Shown here in pieces: positions 1-8,877 of a DNA stretch of 64,000 bases. The stretch is from NCBI RefSeq assembly GCF_000812185.1, contig NZ_CP007026.1, positions 1 to 64,000 on the forward strand, read 5' to 3'. Each line of letters begins with the position of its first letter. Position 1 is the stretch's first letter. The stretch is from Candidatus Nitrosopelagicus brevis (GTDB taxonomy: Archaea > Thermoproteota > Nitrososphaeria > Nitrososphaerales > Nitrosopumilaceae). The notes beneath the pieces are model-generated. The model was not told the origin of the DNA, made no database searches, and was given only the letters and a program-made list of their open reading frames with translations. A program made the translations under genes and the position numbers.

Positions 1-3
1 ACC

Positions 4-53
4 TTAACAGTTGTTAACAGTCCTTTATTTCCTACACTTCCTCTACATTTCCT
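4..53. repeat. Short repeats upstream of orc1/cdc6, possible origin element
   Basis: TTAACAG occurs at 4-10 and 14-20. Two directly adjacent 11-bp copies, CTACACTTCCT (32-42) and CTACATTTCCT (43-53), differ at one base. They lie in an AT-rich stretch directly upstream of the Orc1/Cdc6 initiator gene, where archaeal origins are often found. They do not match the Sulfolobus origin recognition box as I know it, so an origin role is inference from position only. The window edge cuts off whatever lies to the left. Confidence 0.3.
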
Positions 54-160
54 CATAATTTTCATTTTTTTGATATCCCACACACCTATCTTTCCAGTGT
101 TGCCTTTTCTAATTTTTTTAAAATGAGAAATCATATCTATACTAATTTTATTTTATTTTA

Positions 161-171
161 TTATACAATCT
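161..171 (+). promoter_or_regulatory. TATA-like box of orc1/cdc6
   Basis: TTATACAATC lies about 25 nt before the ATG at 187. That is the archaeal TATA-to-start distance and would make a leaderless transcript beginning at that ATG. This supports the upstream start over the internal ATG at 307. Confidence 0.4.
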
Positions 172-186
172 AATCTGTCATTAGAA

Positions 187-1542
187 ATGAAGGTGTCTGG
201 GAGCGATCCTATCGATCTGAGAAGAGTCAACAAGAACGATCAGTCTTGTGAAGTTTTTCAAAAAGATCAGTTGAACTGTTGTTTTGAAATAGTAAATGAT
301 CTCAACATGAGTACTACTACTATTGACCCAATCGACCGTCTTTTAGATGCAGCCCAGAACGGCAAAACTCTAATCAAGAATAGAGATGTGCTTCACTTTA
401 CATTCATGCCTAATGATATCCTCCACAGAGACCCTGAGCAGGAGAAAATCACACAATCACTATTACCAATTTTAATGGAATCAAGACCATCAAACCTACT
501 GGTGTATGGCAAGCCTGGAACAGGCAAGACACTAGTAATCAAAAAAGTACTCTCAAAAATTCAAAAAAGAGTTGAAGAGGGATCATTTCCAATCAAACTG
601 GCATATACAAACGCAAAACAAGAGACCACATTATACGGGCTTTTAGTCTCATTTGGTAGACAACTGGGACTAGGCAGCCAGAAGACCAACGACGAGAAGA
701 TGTGGCTCCCAAGCACTGGACTATCCATCAGTGAGGTCTTTAACAGAATTATTCATGTTTTAGACAAAAACGAGGTAAATGCAGTCTTCGTTATTGACGA
801 AATTGACTACTTGGCAGAACTAATCCAGAAAACAGGTAAAGACGTACTTTACCAAATAACCCGAGCAAACGAGCGATTAACCACAGGCTCACTTACATTA
901 ATTGGTGTGTCAAATGACCTAACCTTCAAGGAAAGACTAGACCCTAGAGTCATCAGTACTTTGAGTGAGGAGGAGGTAATTTTCACAAACTACAACCTAC
1001 CACAAATCAAAGAGATTTTGGATGCCCGAATTGAGGTGGCCTTTGAAGAAGGTATAGTCTCAGATGCAGCCTTGAATCTCTGTTCTGCCATGGCCGGAAG
1101 AGAATCTGGAGACGCCAGACGTGCACTAGACCTACTACGAGTTGCAGCCGAGATTGCCGAAAGGAACCAGGAATCAACTGTCACAGAAGAGCACATCAGA
1201 ATGGCAGCCGAAAAGATCGAGGAAAATAAAGAGGTAGTAGCACTTCGCTCATACCCACTACATGAAAAATTACTAATTTTAGCGATAATGAAATCATCAG
1301 AGATATCCACCGGCGAGGTATATTCAACCTACAAAAACCTCTGCAAAGATATACGCCAAAAAGAGCTCACCCAAAGAAGAGTTACCCAAATGCTCAGTGA
1401 GATAGAAATGTCAGGAATCATTGCCGGCAGAATCGTCCACCAAGGAACTCATGGAAACACAAAAAAATTCAGAATTACAGTCTCACCTGATATGGTAAAA
1501 ACCACCTTCAAAGATGAGATGCTATTACAGGATATTCTTTAA
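187..1542 (+). CDS. cdc6: Orc1/Cdc6 replication initiator, AAA+ ATPase
   Basis: This protein binds the replication origin and loads the MCM helicase. The AAA+ core is clear: Walker A GKPGTGKT near residues 108-115, Walker B with VFVIDEIDYL, a sensor region around LIGVSNDL and an arginine-bearing DPRV stretch. A C-terminal winged helix of about 80 residues follows and would contact origin DNA. The length of 451 aa is slightly long; an internal ATG at 307 (residue 41) would give 411 aa, closer to the family norm. A TATA-like box about 25 nt before 187 favours the longer form. It is followed by a mini zinc-finger gene and the PolD small subunit on the opposite strand, so this is a replication neighbourhood. 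Function is secure; the start is not. Confidence 0.95.
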   Translation: MKVSGSDPIDLRRVNKNDQSCEVFQKDQLNCCFEIVNDLNMSTTTIDPIDRLLDAAQNGKTLIKNRDVLHFTFMPNDILHRDPEQEKITQSLLPILMESRPSNLLVYGKPGTGKTLVIKKVLSKIQKRVEEGSFPIKLAYTNAKQETTLYGLLVSFGRQLGLGSQKTNDEKMWLPSTGLSISEVFNRIIHVLDKNEVNAVFVIDEIDYLAELIQKTGKDVLYQITRANERLTTGSLTLIGVSNDLTFKERLDPRVISTLSEEEVIFTNYNLPQIKEILDARIEVAFEEGIVSDAALNLCSAMAGRESGDARRALDLLRVAAEIAERNQESTVTEEHIRMAAEKIEENKEVVALRSYPLHEKLLILAIMKSSEISTGEVYSTYKNLCKDIRQKELTQRRVTQMLSEIEMSGIIAGRIVHQGTHGNTKKFRITVSPDMVKTTFKDEMLLQDIL

Positions 1543-1580
1543 CCACAAACTAAATACGCTCGAATTTCATCCTCCAATTA

Positions 1581-1742
1581 ATGGGTCTCTTTAACAGAAA
1601 TTCTAAAGATACAACAAGCCTAGAGTGTAAAATATGCGGCATGAAATTTTCAGAGCCTGAAAGAACAATGAGGCATATGATGAGAGCCCACTCAAAACCA
1701 CAAAGAGTCAAGAAAAGGTTAGGCAGTGGAAAATACGATTAA
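1581..1742 (+). CDS. Small C2H2 zinc-finger protein (53 aa)
   Basis: An ATG at 1581 opens a 53-codon frame ending 5 bp short of the PolD small-subunit stop on the other strand. The product has one finger, CKICG...MRHMMRAH, giving C-x2-C-x12-H-x4-H at about residues 16-37, followed by a basic tail rich in Lys and Arg. A single finger with a basic tail suggests nucleic-acid or protein binding; no specific role is known to me. It may be cotranscribed with cdc6, 38 bp upstream. Confidence 0.75.
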   Translation: MGLFNRNSKDTTSLECKICGMKFSEPERTMRHMMRAHSKPQRVKKRLGSGKYD

Positions 1743-1747
1743 TACCT

Positions 1748-3223
1748 CTAACTAAGTGGTGCAGGCTCTACACGTTTTGGTTCAATAAAGTCTGATTCTC
1801 GAACACGAAAGTCCTTTTGGTAGACCTTCATTGTTTGTAGATTGACTATGATGGCCATTCCTGGTGTAGGGGTTACTCCGACACTTTCCTGAAAATCAGT
1901 CTGTCTTTGCCAAGCTCCAGAATTTACTATTAGTACTCCTTTGTACATATCCAAGCCTACAAAGTGAACATGCCCAGAATGGAAGATGTCTGGGACATCA
2001 TCAATAACCATCATGTCCTCAGTTTCAGGCGCAATTGGGGTTCGACTTCCATAAATTGGGCTCATATGTCTAGCCCTGAGAAAGTGTCTCATTACGGCAG
2101 CCGGCTTGTCATAACTCACTCCTGGTGTGGTTCTAACTACATCGTCAATTGATTGACCATGATACATCAAAACCTTAACTCCATTTAGCGAAACCATCGA
2201 TGGATTTCCTAACATGAAGAAGTTTTCCCTATCCCATAATTCTGAATTGTACATCTTTGGGATTGCTGGTTGTGGAAGTGCCTTTCTTCCTGCATCGTGG
2301 TTTCCGGATATGAGAAAGACCTTGATGTGTTTTGGTATCTTATCTAAAACCTCAAATGTCTTTTGTAGCTGGTCTTCAGTTGTTAGCTGATCTAACACCT
2401 TGTCTTGACCTGGGAAAACACCTACTCCGTCAATCAAATCTCCTCCGATTACAACAAATCGGATCTTCCGAGCGATTGGGTCTGCGCTAGAAATCCACTT
2501 GATAAATTCAGATAATTCTTCTTCCATGAAGAACTTACTTCCTACGTGTAAATCTGACAGGAAAACAGCATAAGTTTCAGTTTTTGAGCGATTTGTGGTG
2601 TGTTCTGGAATGTCTGGTAATATGATGTCTTTTGCAAAAAATCCACCATTCTTGGCTGGGACTATCTTAAACATTGCAAATTGATCCATGAGTAAAGTAT
2701 CTGCAGCATCTTTCAAGTCTCCTTCAAAGACAACAATTTCCATGGAGCTAGTTGGGTCCTCAACTGTGATTTTTGTAATATTTCTATCAGATTTTCTATC
2801 AGTTACCAATCCCCACACATACAGTTCGTCATCATTTTTTGTAACTGATTTTACAGATTCAATATCTTTGACCTTTTTTGATTCTGGTCTGTCTGACATT
2901 ATCTGTCTTAATTTGTTAAATCTACTAGCAAACAAAGCACCATAGCCTTCAACACCTTCAGCTGAAGTAATCTTCTCAGTAGGGTCTGATAAAATCTCAA
3001 ATTCTACTTGATGTTCCTCATCATCTTTAATTCCTAGATAAATCTCAAAATCTTCTTCATTAATCAAAAACTGCTTTTGTTTTGTCTTTTCTTTAACTAC
3101 ATCTTTGATGATTTGGCCCAATTCTTTAACATCAATTTTATGTAAAATTTCTAATGCATCTGGATGAATCTGGAATCCTTTATTCAACGCATAACTAACT
3201 GCTGAGGAAATTTCTTCGTCCAT
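1748..3223 (-). CDS. polB: DNA polymerase II (family D) small subunit DP1
   Basis: This is the small subunit of the archaeal heterodimeric replicative polymerase PolD, carrying the Mre11-like 3'-5' proofreading nuclease and bridging to PCNA. Visible parts are a helical N-terminus, an OB-fold-like stretch at about 130-205, and a calcineurin-like phosphoesterase domain with SDLHVGS (about 223-229), IGGDLIDG (about 259), SGNHDAGR (about 305) and HSGHVH (about 416). The metal ligands expected of an active nuclease are therefore present. At 491 aa it is shorter than euryarchaeal DP1 because of a short N-terminal region. The catalytic large subunit is not in this window. It converges on the mini zinc-finger gene, separated by 5 bp. 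Confidence 0.95.
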   Translation of the reverse strand: MDEEISSAVSYALNKGFQIHPDALEILHKIDVKELGQIIKDVVKEKTKQKQFLINEEDFEIYLGIKDDEEHQVEFEILSDPTEKITSAEGVEGYGALFASRFNKLRQIMSDRPESKKVKDIESVKSVTKNDDELYVWGLVTDRKSDRNITKITVEDPTSSMEIVVFEGDLKDAADTLLMDQFAMFKIVPAKNGGFFAKDIILPDIPEHTTNRSKTETYAVFLSDLHVGSKFFMEEELSEFIKWISSADPIARKIRFVVIGGDLIDGVGVFPGQDKVLDQLTTEDQLQKTFEVLDKIPKHIKVFLISGNHDAGRKALPQPAIPKMYNSELWDRENFFMLGNPSMVSLNGVKVLMYHGQSIDDVVRTTPGVSYDKPAAVMRHFLRARHMSPIYGSRTPIAPETEDMMVIDDVPDIFHSGHVHFVGLDMYKGVLIVNSGAWQRQTDFQESVGVTPTPGMAIIVNLQTMKVYQKDFRVRESDFIEPKRVEPAPLS

Positions 3224-3299
3224 TCCAAATAGTGATTGATGTTTTAATTAAATCTGTTTTACGACAAAACCTCAAATATAGATCGATTAAACGTGCACC

Positions 3300-3827
3300 A
3301 TGCTAACCATAAAAAGAATAATCTTATTTTTCATTTTTACTGCAATCTTTGCAGTTGTTTATGGTGGCTCAGCTGTAACAAGCGAACCTACAGAAGAAGA
3401 GATCGAAGAGATAATGAGTTTCTTTGAAGAAATTGTTGATACAATAGATGGAATTGGTATCTTTGTACATAATACAACAATCGCATTACCAATGTTTATC
3501 CCAGGTTTTGGGGTTGTATGGGGATTATTTTCAGCATATTCAACTGGGTTTGCATATTCAGCAATAGCTGCTACAAATGCTGAGGTAGCTCAGCTAAATC
3601 CACTTGCAGTACTTTTGACACCATTTGGGTTGATGGAAGTGGGCGCGTACTCTATCGCAATGTCACGTAGTACGTTACTAGCAAAAGACGTAATTCGAAA
3701 AAACTGGAATCAAATTAAAAATGACAAACTTCTCATTTCCATTGAAATTGGAGCTGTTGTTGCATTATTGTTAATTGGTGGAATCGTTGAGATGTGGATG
3801 ATTGAGACTGCCCAAGGAATGCAATGA
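3300..3827 (+). CDS. SpoIIM-like (DUF95 family) integral membrane protein
   Basis: The protein has 175 aa with an N-terminal membrane segment or signal (about 5-24), then hydrophobic blocks at about 60-85, 100-118 and 142-168. The pattern of an N-x-x-I block, a glycine-rich IPGFGVVWGLFSAYSTGF stretch and a PFGLMEVGAY stretch is typical of the SpoIIM/DUF95 membrane family. Archaeal members have no known sporulation role and the biochemical function is unknown. The gene is divergent from polB with 76 bp between; CAAATATAG at about 3271-3279 could serve as its TATA box. The family call is moderately confident; function is open. Confidence 0.7.
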   Translation: MLTIKRIILFFIFTAIFAVVYGGSAVTSEPTEEEIEEIMSFFEEIVDTIDGIGIFVHNTTIALPMFIPGFGVVWGLFSAYSTGFAYSAIAATNAEVAQLNPLAVLLTPFGLMEVGAYSIAMSRSTLLAKDVIRKNWNQIKNDKLLISIEIGAVVALLLIGGIVEMWMIETAQGMQ

Positions 3828-3861
3828 ATAGTGTAAAATACTCATGTTATAGACAATTGCT

Positions 3862-3996
3862 ATGCCAAGTATGAAATGTATAGAATGCGGAATTGGATTT
3901 TTTTCAGCAGATGGAGGAAACAAATGCTCCAAATGCAGACCAAGTGTAACTCAAGGTACTGAGACTCATAGTGGATGTGGCTGTGGCAGCTGCTAA
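3862..3996 (+). CDS. Cysteine-rich mini protein (44 aa)
   Basis: ATG at 3862 starts a 44-codon frame. The product has CIECG at 6-10, CSKC at 22-25 and a C-terminal GCGCGSC tail. Four cysteines in two CxxC pairs form a plausible zinc ribbon or rubredoxin-like knuckle; the tail adds three more. No known family is recognised. It sits between a membrane protein and an SDR gene. Confidence 0.6.
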   Translation: MPSMKCIECGIGFFSADGGNKCSKCRPSVTQGTETHSGCGCGSC

Positions 3997-4058
3997 ACCT
4001 TCTTTTTATCTAAATCACGTAACATTTTTAGTCATAACAAATTTCATAAAATTTAGCT

Positions 4059-4799
4059 TTGATACAAGATAAGGTTGTAGTAATTACTGGTGCATCTAGC
4101 GGAATTGGGCATTCAACTGCCAAAGCACTTGCAAAAAAAGGCGCAAAAATAGTTGCTGGAGCAAGAAGATTAGATAGACTGGAAACTTTGAAAAAAGAAA
4201 TCACCGATGACGGTGGAGAAATAACTATCTGTGAAACAGACGTAACCAAAAAAGCAGATTGTGATAATTTAGTTAAACAAGCACTAGACAAGTATGGAAC
4301 TGTAGATGTTTTGGTAAATAATGCTGGATTAATGCCTCTTAGTTTTGTAAAATCACTAAAAGTTGATGAGTGGGACAGAATGATAGATGTAAACATCAAA
4401 GGCGTATTGTACTGCACTGCCGCAGTCGTCCCTACAATGACTGAGAAAAAATCGGGTCATATCATTAACATTTCATCTGTTGCAGGAAGAATCGTCTTTC
4501 CAGCTGGAAGTGTTTATTGTGCAACAAAACATGCAGTAACTGCATTCTCAGAAGGTTTGAGACAAGAACTTTCTGTAAGAAAAAATATCCGAGTTACCAG
4601 TATAGAACCTGGCGTCGTACAGACTGAATTAACAAATACAATCACTGAAGATTCTCTACAGGGGTTCATTGAAAAAGGTAAACAAATGGAAGCATTACAA
4701 GCAGATGACATATCAAACGCAATAATCTTTGCAATTGATGCACCAAATCATATGAACGTAAATGAAATTCTAATCAGACCAACTACACAAGATCACTAA
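4059..4799 (+). CDS. SDR family NAD(P)-dependent oxidoreductase
   Basis: This is a classical short-chain dehydrogenase of 246 aa. The dinucleotide-binding TGASSGIG is at about 10-17, NNAG at about 87-90, the catalytic serine in NISSVAGRI (about 138-139) and YCATK at about 152-156 supplies the Tyr and Lys; PGVVQTEL follows. ARRL after strand 2 suggests NADP(H) preference. The substrate cannot be told. The start is TTG at 4059, placing the first strand IQDKVVVITG at the normal distance. It is tail-to-tail with a small minus-strand zinc protein (0 bp gap). A second SDR at 30770 has similar motifs. Confidence 0.9.
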   Translation: MIQDKVVVITGASSGIGHSTAKALAKKGAKIVAGARRLDRLETLKKEITDDGGEITICETDVTKKADCDNLVKQALDKYGTVDVLVNNAGLMPLSFVKSLKVDEWDRMIDVNIKGVLYCTAAVVPTMTEKKSGHIINISSVAGRIVFPAGSVYCATKHAVTAFSEGLRQELSVRKNIRVTSIEPGVVQTELTNTITEDSLQGFIEKGKQMEALQADDISNAIIFAIDAPNHMNVNEILIRPTTQDH

Positions 4800-5009
4800 T
4801 TATTCAGATTTTTCTTTTTCTCTATTCATATGTCCTAATAACGCCTTGATCTCTTTGCCCATGTTATTCGGATCTTTTTCTAAATCTAATTTTTCAGTTA
4901 TAGTGTCTTTCAACTGTACATTTTCTAATTCTATTCGTCTCTTCTCTATACAATGTAAATGATCACTATCAGTTGCAGAAATTTTCCTACAAATAGAACA
5001 TGTACCCAT
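4800..5009 (-). CDS. Small Cys/His protein, unrecognised (69 aa)
   Basis: From ATG at 5009 the product starts MGTCSICRK, with C-x2-C at 4-7, followed by DSDHLHC, a treble-clef-like arrangement, and then a charged helical region. A GTG at 5030 would add seven residues. AAGAGG lies just before the ATG. It lies 36 bp downstream of the kinase-AlkA fusion gene on the same strand and may be cotranscribed with it. The role is unknown; metal binding is inferred from the Cys/His spacing. Confidence 0.6.
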   Translation of the reverse strand: MGTCSICRKISATDSDHLHCIEKRRIELENVQLKDTITEKLDLEKDPNNMGKEIKALLGHMNREKEKSE

Positions 5010-5045
5010 GTCCTCTTTTAATCCCACCACGATTTAATTATTTCA

Positions 5046-6413
5046 TTAACCTATAGAATTAATTCTCTGACTCTTCCAAATATACCAGCATGCAATACTA
5101 CGATTTGGCTTCCACCTGGCAGAAAATTTTTCCATAGTTTTTGGATCTGGTAGCTCCTTTAATGAAAATAAATCTCTAATTCCCTTTTGTATTCCTAAAT
5201 CGCCTACTGGAAAAACATCTTTTCTTTGTAAACAAAACATGAGATAAATTTGCGTGGTCCAATTTCCTATCCCCTTGATTTTTGTCAACTCTTCAATAAC
5301 TTGCTGGTCATTGAGCTTTGCAATTTTTTTAAAATCTATTTTTTTTTGAATAATTAGCTTTGATAATCCTTTAATGTAATTGATTTTTGTTCCTGAAAGT
5401 CCTATGTCTTTTAATTTCTTATCAGTTGTATTATTCACCTGTCTTGGTGTAGGGAATTTTTTGTAAAGTTTTAGAAATCTCTTAGTGATTGCTGTGGCAG
5501 AAGCTTCTGATAATTGCTGATAAATTATTGCCTCTACCAATGTTTGAAACGGATTTTTTGTTATTCGCATACTACACGGTCCAATTCTTCTGATTAGTGG
5601 TCCAAGTTTCTTGTCTGAACGTAATAATGACACTTCTTTTTCGAATCTACCTGGGGTTTGTAGTTTCAAACCTATAGTAATTTTCTCAAAATTTTCCAAG
5701 TTTGGATTTTTCTTGTACTGTCGAATTAGATTGATTATGGTTTCTTTTGGAGGTAATTTTATTTTTTTTTGAATAATTTTAGCTAATCCTGTTCCAATTA
5801 GGATTCCTTGCGTTGCACCTGTTACATTTGATGGTTTTCTGTTAGTACTGGAACTTTCAAAATCTATAATTGTATTTTTATTTTTTCCAACTATCACATG
5901 TTTGTCTATAGTACTTAATTCTCCATGATCTAATCCTGCATCATCTAAAAGATAACATTCTCTCAAAACATTATTCAGAACAGAACGAACTTCTTGAGAT
6001 TTTGTCTCCGTTTTCTTCGCCCAATCAATAATTTTTTCACCGTCAATGTATTCCATTACCAAAAAATTTTTTGAATTTTTGATAAATTTTGGACCGATGT
6101 CTAATTTGTTTACAATTTGAAGCAATTTAGCTTCATTTGACATATTCTCTCTTGGCGAATCTATTCTCCTGATTTTTAATGCAACAATCTCATTGTTTTT
6201 TTTCGCAAGAACAACCATTCCAACATAGCCTTTTCCAAGTATGTGACATTTTTCAATTTGTAATGGACCGGTAAATGAAACATGTGTAACGCCTATTTTT
6301 TTTAATTCATTAAGGCGTTTTTTGACTTCAGATTCTTTTACTTTTGGAAAACATAGAATTTTGTTGTATGGTTCCTCTTCGAATATACTAATTTGCTGAA
6401 AACGTTGTGTCAT
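5046..6413 (-). CDS. Fusion of a RIO/COG2112-like protein kinase and an AlkA-type DNA glycosylase
   Basis: One uninterrupted 455-aa frame joins two domains. Residues about 45-230 form a small protein kinase: glycine loop LGKGYVGMVV (59-68), Lys80 in VALKIRR, Glu94, a hinge at LVMEYIDGE, a catalytic-loop-like DHGEL (162-166) and IIDFESS (182-188) for the metal-binding Asp. It resembles archaeal predicted Ser/Thr kinases more than Hanks kinases. Residues about 270-455 form a HhH-GPD DNA glycosylase: EAIIYQQLS (294-302), the helix-hairpin-helix KIKGIGNWTTQIY (378-390) and catalytic Asp405 in VGDLG, as in 3-methyladenine glycosylase AlkA. No Cys-rich FeS tail follows. It overlaps cca by 26 bp. 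The two activities are inferred; whether they regulate each other is unknown. Confidence 0.85.
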   Translation of the reverse strand: MTQRFQQISIFEEEPYNKILCFPKVKESEVKKRLNELKKIGVTHVSFTGPLQIEKCHILGKGYVGMVVLAKKNNEIVALKIRRIDSPRENMSNEAKLLQIVNKLDIGPKFIKNSKNFLVMEYIDGEKIIDWAKKTETKSQEVRSVLNNVLRECYLLDDAGLDHGELSTIDKHVIVGKNKNTIIDFESSSTNRKPSNVTGATQGILIGTGLAKIIQKKIKLPPKETIINLIRQYKKNPNLENFEKITIGLKLQTPGRFEKEVSLLRSDKKLGPLIRRIGPCSMRITKNPFQTLVEAIIYQQLSEASATAITKRFLKLYKKFPTPRQVNNTTDKKLKDIGLSGTKINYIKGLSKLIIQKKIDFKKIAKLNDQQVIEELTKIKGIGNWTTQIYLMFCLQRKDVFPVGDLGIQKGIRDLFSLKELPDPKTMEKFSARWKPNRSIACWYIWKSQRINSIG

Positions 6414-7728
6414 CCGTAGTTATCATTTTTGAAATACTCTTTTTAACAGATTTGTTTTGTTTGTCTTTTCCATTTGCAATTTTAAATCCATTTTTAAAAT
6501 CTGTTCTTAATCCTTTTGGGATTCCAGATTCTCCAATGTGATTTTTTATCAAATCAGTTAGATATGATTTAGCATTTTCATATCTTCTAGTTTGTAATGA
6601 CTGTAATTTTCCATCCTTATCTGCCCACATTAGTTTAGATTTCTTTGAATTAATCTCAATAAATTTAGTTGAAAAATCTCCAGAAAACACATCAGGGCCA
6701 GTTCTAATTTCATTTTTTGAAATAGTTAATGATTCTAAAAGGAATAACAAACTAGCTTTACTCTCATCATACGCAACAGCATCACTTCTCAAAACATTGA
6801 ATCCTTCTTTAGTAATTTGAGATTCAATTGAAGTTGCAGCCCTCTTGATTTGTCCATAAATAATATCATCACTTCTTTTTTTGTACTTGAAGTTTACAAC
6901 TAGTGTATTTTTTGCCAATTCTACAGGAATTTTGTCTTTTGATTTTTCCTTAAAGTATGATAAAGAACTTTTCTTTAAGAAATTTCTAGCAATTAAAATG
7001 AAATTGGTAACATTTTGAATTGATATTGCCGCACCCAAGTTTCTATTCCTGTCTATTGGGTCAATGATGACTATAGGAGACTCAAATTTTCTTGGCGATT
7101 CCCCTATCATTTCATTATTTTTTATCTTTGAAATTTTCTTTAACACATTTTCAAAACTTCCTAAATAATAGACTAAAACCTCACAGACGTATCCACTAAA
7201 TCCTTGTTTTGCAATTTCTGCACCATACATTCCATTAATTTTTAAAAAACATTTCAAAATTCTAATATCATCTTTCATTGAACCAGTTAATTTTTCACTC
7301 ATAAACTCAGTATGGAACGTAGATCTATCTGCTGCACTTTTCCATTCACCTTTTTTAATATCATAACATGGTACAACGTTTACTCCTACTCCATCAATAT
7401 CAGCTTCAACAAATGGATGTTCAGAATATCTTACATACGGTTTGAATTTTTTAAGAGAATCAAACCCGATTTTTTTACCAACTTTTTCAAAATTTTTCTC
7501 TGAAGTTGTTTTTTTAAATTTTACAAAAATATCAATATCAATTTTTTCTGGGGTCCAGGTTTCTTTTGCATATGAACCTCCAAAATGAACTGAGACAACT
7601 GCTTTTTGCTTTTTAGCTTCTTTATTTACGAGACTAAAAACCTGATTTGCAATCTTATCGACTTTTTTTCTTTGTACATTATTTGGAATTGCTATTTGTT
7701 TTGATTTTTTTATAATATCATTTTTCAT
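6388..7728 (-). CDS. cca: CCA-adding tRNA nucleotidyltransferase, archaeal class I
   Basis: It adds or repairs the 3'-CCA of tRNAs with CTP and ATP. The nucleotidyltransferase signature is plain: HFGGSYAKETW (48-58) followed by DIDIFV (64-69) with the two metal-binding aspartates, and a later EADIDGVGVNVVP strand for the third carboxylate. The 446-aa length matches archaeal class I enzymes, with the tail domain following. It overlaps thpR upstream by 4 bp and the kinase-glycosylase fusion downstream by 26 bp, so thpR-cca-fusion form one transcription unit. The pairing of cca with thpR is common in archaea. Confidence 0.95.
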   Translation of the reverse strand: MKNDIIKKSKQIAIPNNVQRKKVDKIANQVFSLVNKEAKKQKAVVSVHFGGSYAKETWTPEKIDIDIFVKFKKTTSEKNFEKVGKKIGFDSLKKFKPYVRYSEHPFVEADIDGVGVNVVPCYDIKKGEWKSAADRSTFHTEFMSEKLTGSMKDDIRILKCFLKINGMYGAEIAKQGFSGYVCEVLVYYLGSFENVLKKISKIKNNEMIGESPRKFESPIVIIDPIDRNRNLGAAISIQNVTNFILIARNFLKKSSLSYFKEKSKDKIPVELAKNTLVVNFKYKKRSDDIIYGQIKRAATSIESQITKEGFNVLRSDAVAYDESKASLLFLLESLTISKNEIRTGPDVFSGDFSTKFIEINSKKSKLMWADKDGKLQSLQTRRYENAKSYLTDLIKNHIGESGIPKGLRTDFKNGFKIANGKDKQNKSVKKSISKMITTDDTTFSAN

Positions 7729-8264
7729 TTTGCATTAACCTCCAGTAAATCTGAATATTCTGGTCCCTTTGGACTTAAAACGCTTTTTTTTAACTTAATT
7801 TTTGATACCATCTCAGCACCAAAATTTGTAGTCTCAAAATCTTTCATTATAGATGAAACATCTCCAATGCGCTTTTTTACTCTAAAAACCGTCAAGTGAG
7901 GTTTGAATTTTTTATCTTGTTCAAAACCTAATGAAATTAATTTCATTTCTACTTCTTTTGCTAATGAAATTAGCTTTTCTGCACCATTTTTTTCAATTCC
8001 AATCCAAATTACTCTCGGGTTTTTTAAATTTGGAAACCCCCCGACACCATTCAAAGATATTTCAAATTCAGAAAAAGATATTTCATTCAATGATTTTTTT
8101 ATTTTTTCACATAATATTTCATCAACTTCTCCTAGAAATTGTAATGTAAAATGAATCTGATCAGTTCTTGTAGGCTTTGCATCTATCTTCACATTTTCTT
8201 GAAATTTCTTAATATTTTCTAAAATTTGAGTTTTAGAAATCTCAATTGCAACAAAGACTCTCAT
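7725..8264 (-). CDS. thpR: RNA 2',3'-cyclic phosphodiesterase (2'-5' RNA ligase family)
   Basis: A 2H phosphoesterase that opens 2',3'-cyclic phosphate RNA ends. Both HxT/S motifs are seen: HFTLQFLGEV near residue 40 and HLTVFRVK near residue 127. With the ATG at 8264 the protein has 179 aa and starts MRVFVAIEI, the family's usual beginning; three extra codons upstream are possible. Its stop overlaps the cca start by 4 bp, so translation is probably coupled. The gene heads the thpR-cca-kinase/AlkA string. Confidence 0.9.
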   Translation of the reverse strand: MRVFVAIEISKTQILENIKKFQENVKIDAKPTRTDQIHFTLQFLGEVDEILCEKIKKSLNEISFSEFEISLNGVGGFPNLKNPRVIWIGIEKNGAEKLISLAKEVEMKLISLGFEQDKKFKPHLTVFRVKKRIGDVSSIMKDFETTNFGAEMVSKIKLKKSVLSPKGPEYSDLLEVNAK

Positions 8265-8328
8265 GAAAAACAAAACATTAGTAATTATTTATCGCTACCT
8301 TCATAGACTAGTCATTCAAAAATAATCT

Positions 8329-8877
8329 GTGTCAAAACTAGTTGTATGTTTAACCGGAATGCCTGGAGCTGGAAAATCAACTATTGTCTCAAAACTAAAA
8401 GAAGATGGCTATGAAACTTTTAGTCTTGGTGATGGTGTTAGAGCAGAAGCTAAAAGACAAAATTTAGAACCTACAGGAGCAAATTTAGGAAAACTGATGT
8501 TAGAGCTACGTGAAAAAAATGGACCAGGAGCTATTGCTGAATTACTTAAAGAATCAATTAAAGAATCAACTCATCAAATCATAATCATTGATGGTGTACG
8601 TTCCATACATGAAATCAATGTTTTAAAAGAAACTGGGAATGTGAAATTATTAGCTGTAGATGCAGCTCCTGATACAAGATTCAATTTTTTACGTGAACGT
8701 AAAAGATCAGACGATCCATTAACAAGAGAAAAATTTGAAGAGCGTGATAATCGAGAAATTGGAGTTGGATTAAAAGAAATTATTGAACTTGCTGATGAAT
8801 CTATAGAAAATAACAATGTGACGATCAATCAAATGGTAGAATCAGCCACTAAAATTTTTCAAAAGTGGATAGAATAA
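8329..8877 (+). CDS. UPF0200 family nucleotide kinase-like P-loop protein
   Basis: A 182-aa P-loop kinase fold protein with Walker A GMPGAGKST at 9-17, a GDGVRAEAK stretch and a lid-like ERKRSDDPLTREKFEERD region, which is the signature of the archaeal UPF0200 family related to dephospho-CoA kinase and adenylate kinase. The substrate is not established. The start is GTG at 8329; no ATG nearby fits the first strand. Its stop overlaps the start of the UPF0201 gene by one base (TAATG), a conserved archaeal pairing. Confidence 0.9.
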   Translation: MSKLVVCLTGMPGAGKSTIVSKLKEDGYETFSLGDGVRAEAKRQNLEPTGANLGKLMLELREKNGPGAIAELLKESIKESTHQIIIIDGVRSIHEINVLKETGNVKLLAVDAAPDTRFNFLRERKRSDDPLTREKFEERDNREIGVGLKEIIELADESIENNNVTINQMVESATKIFQKWIE

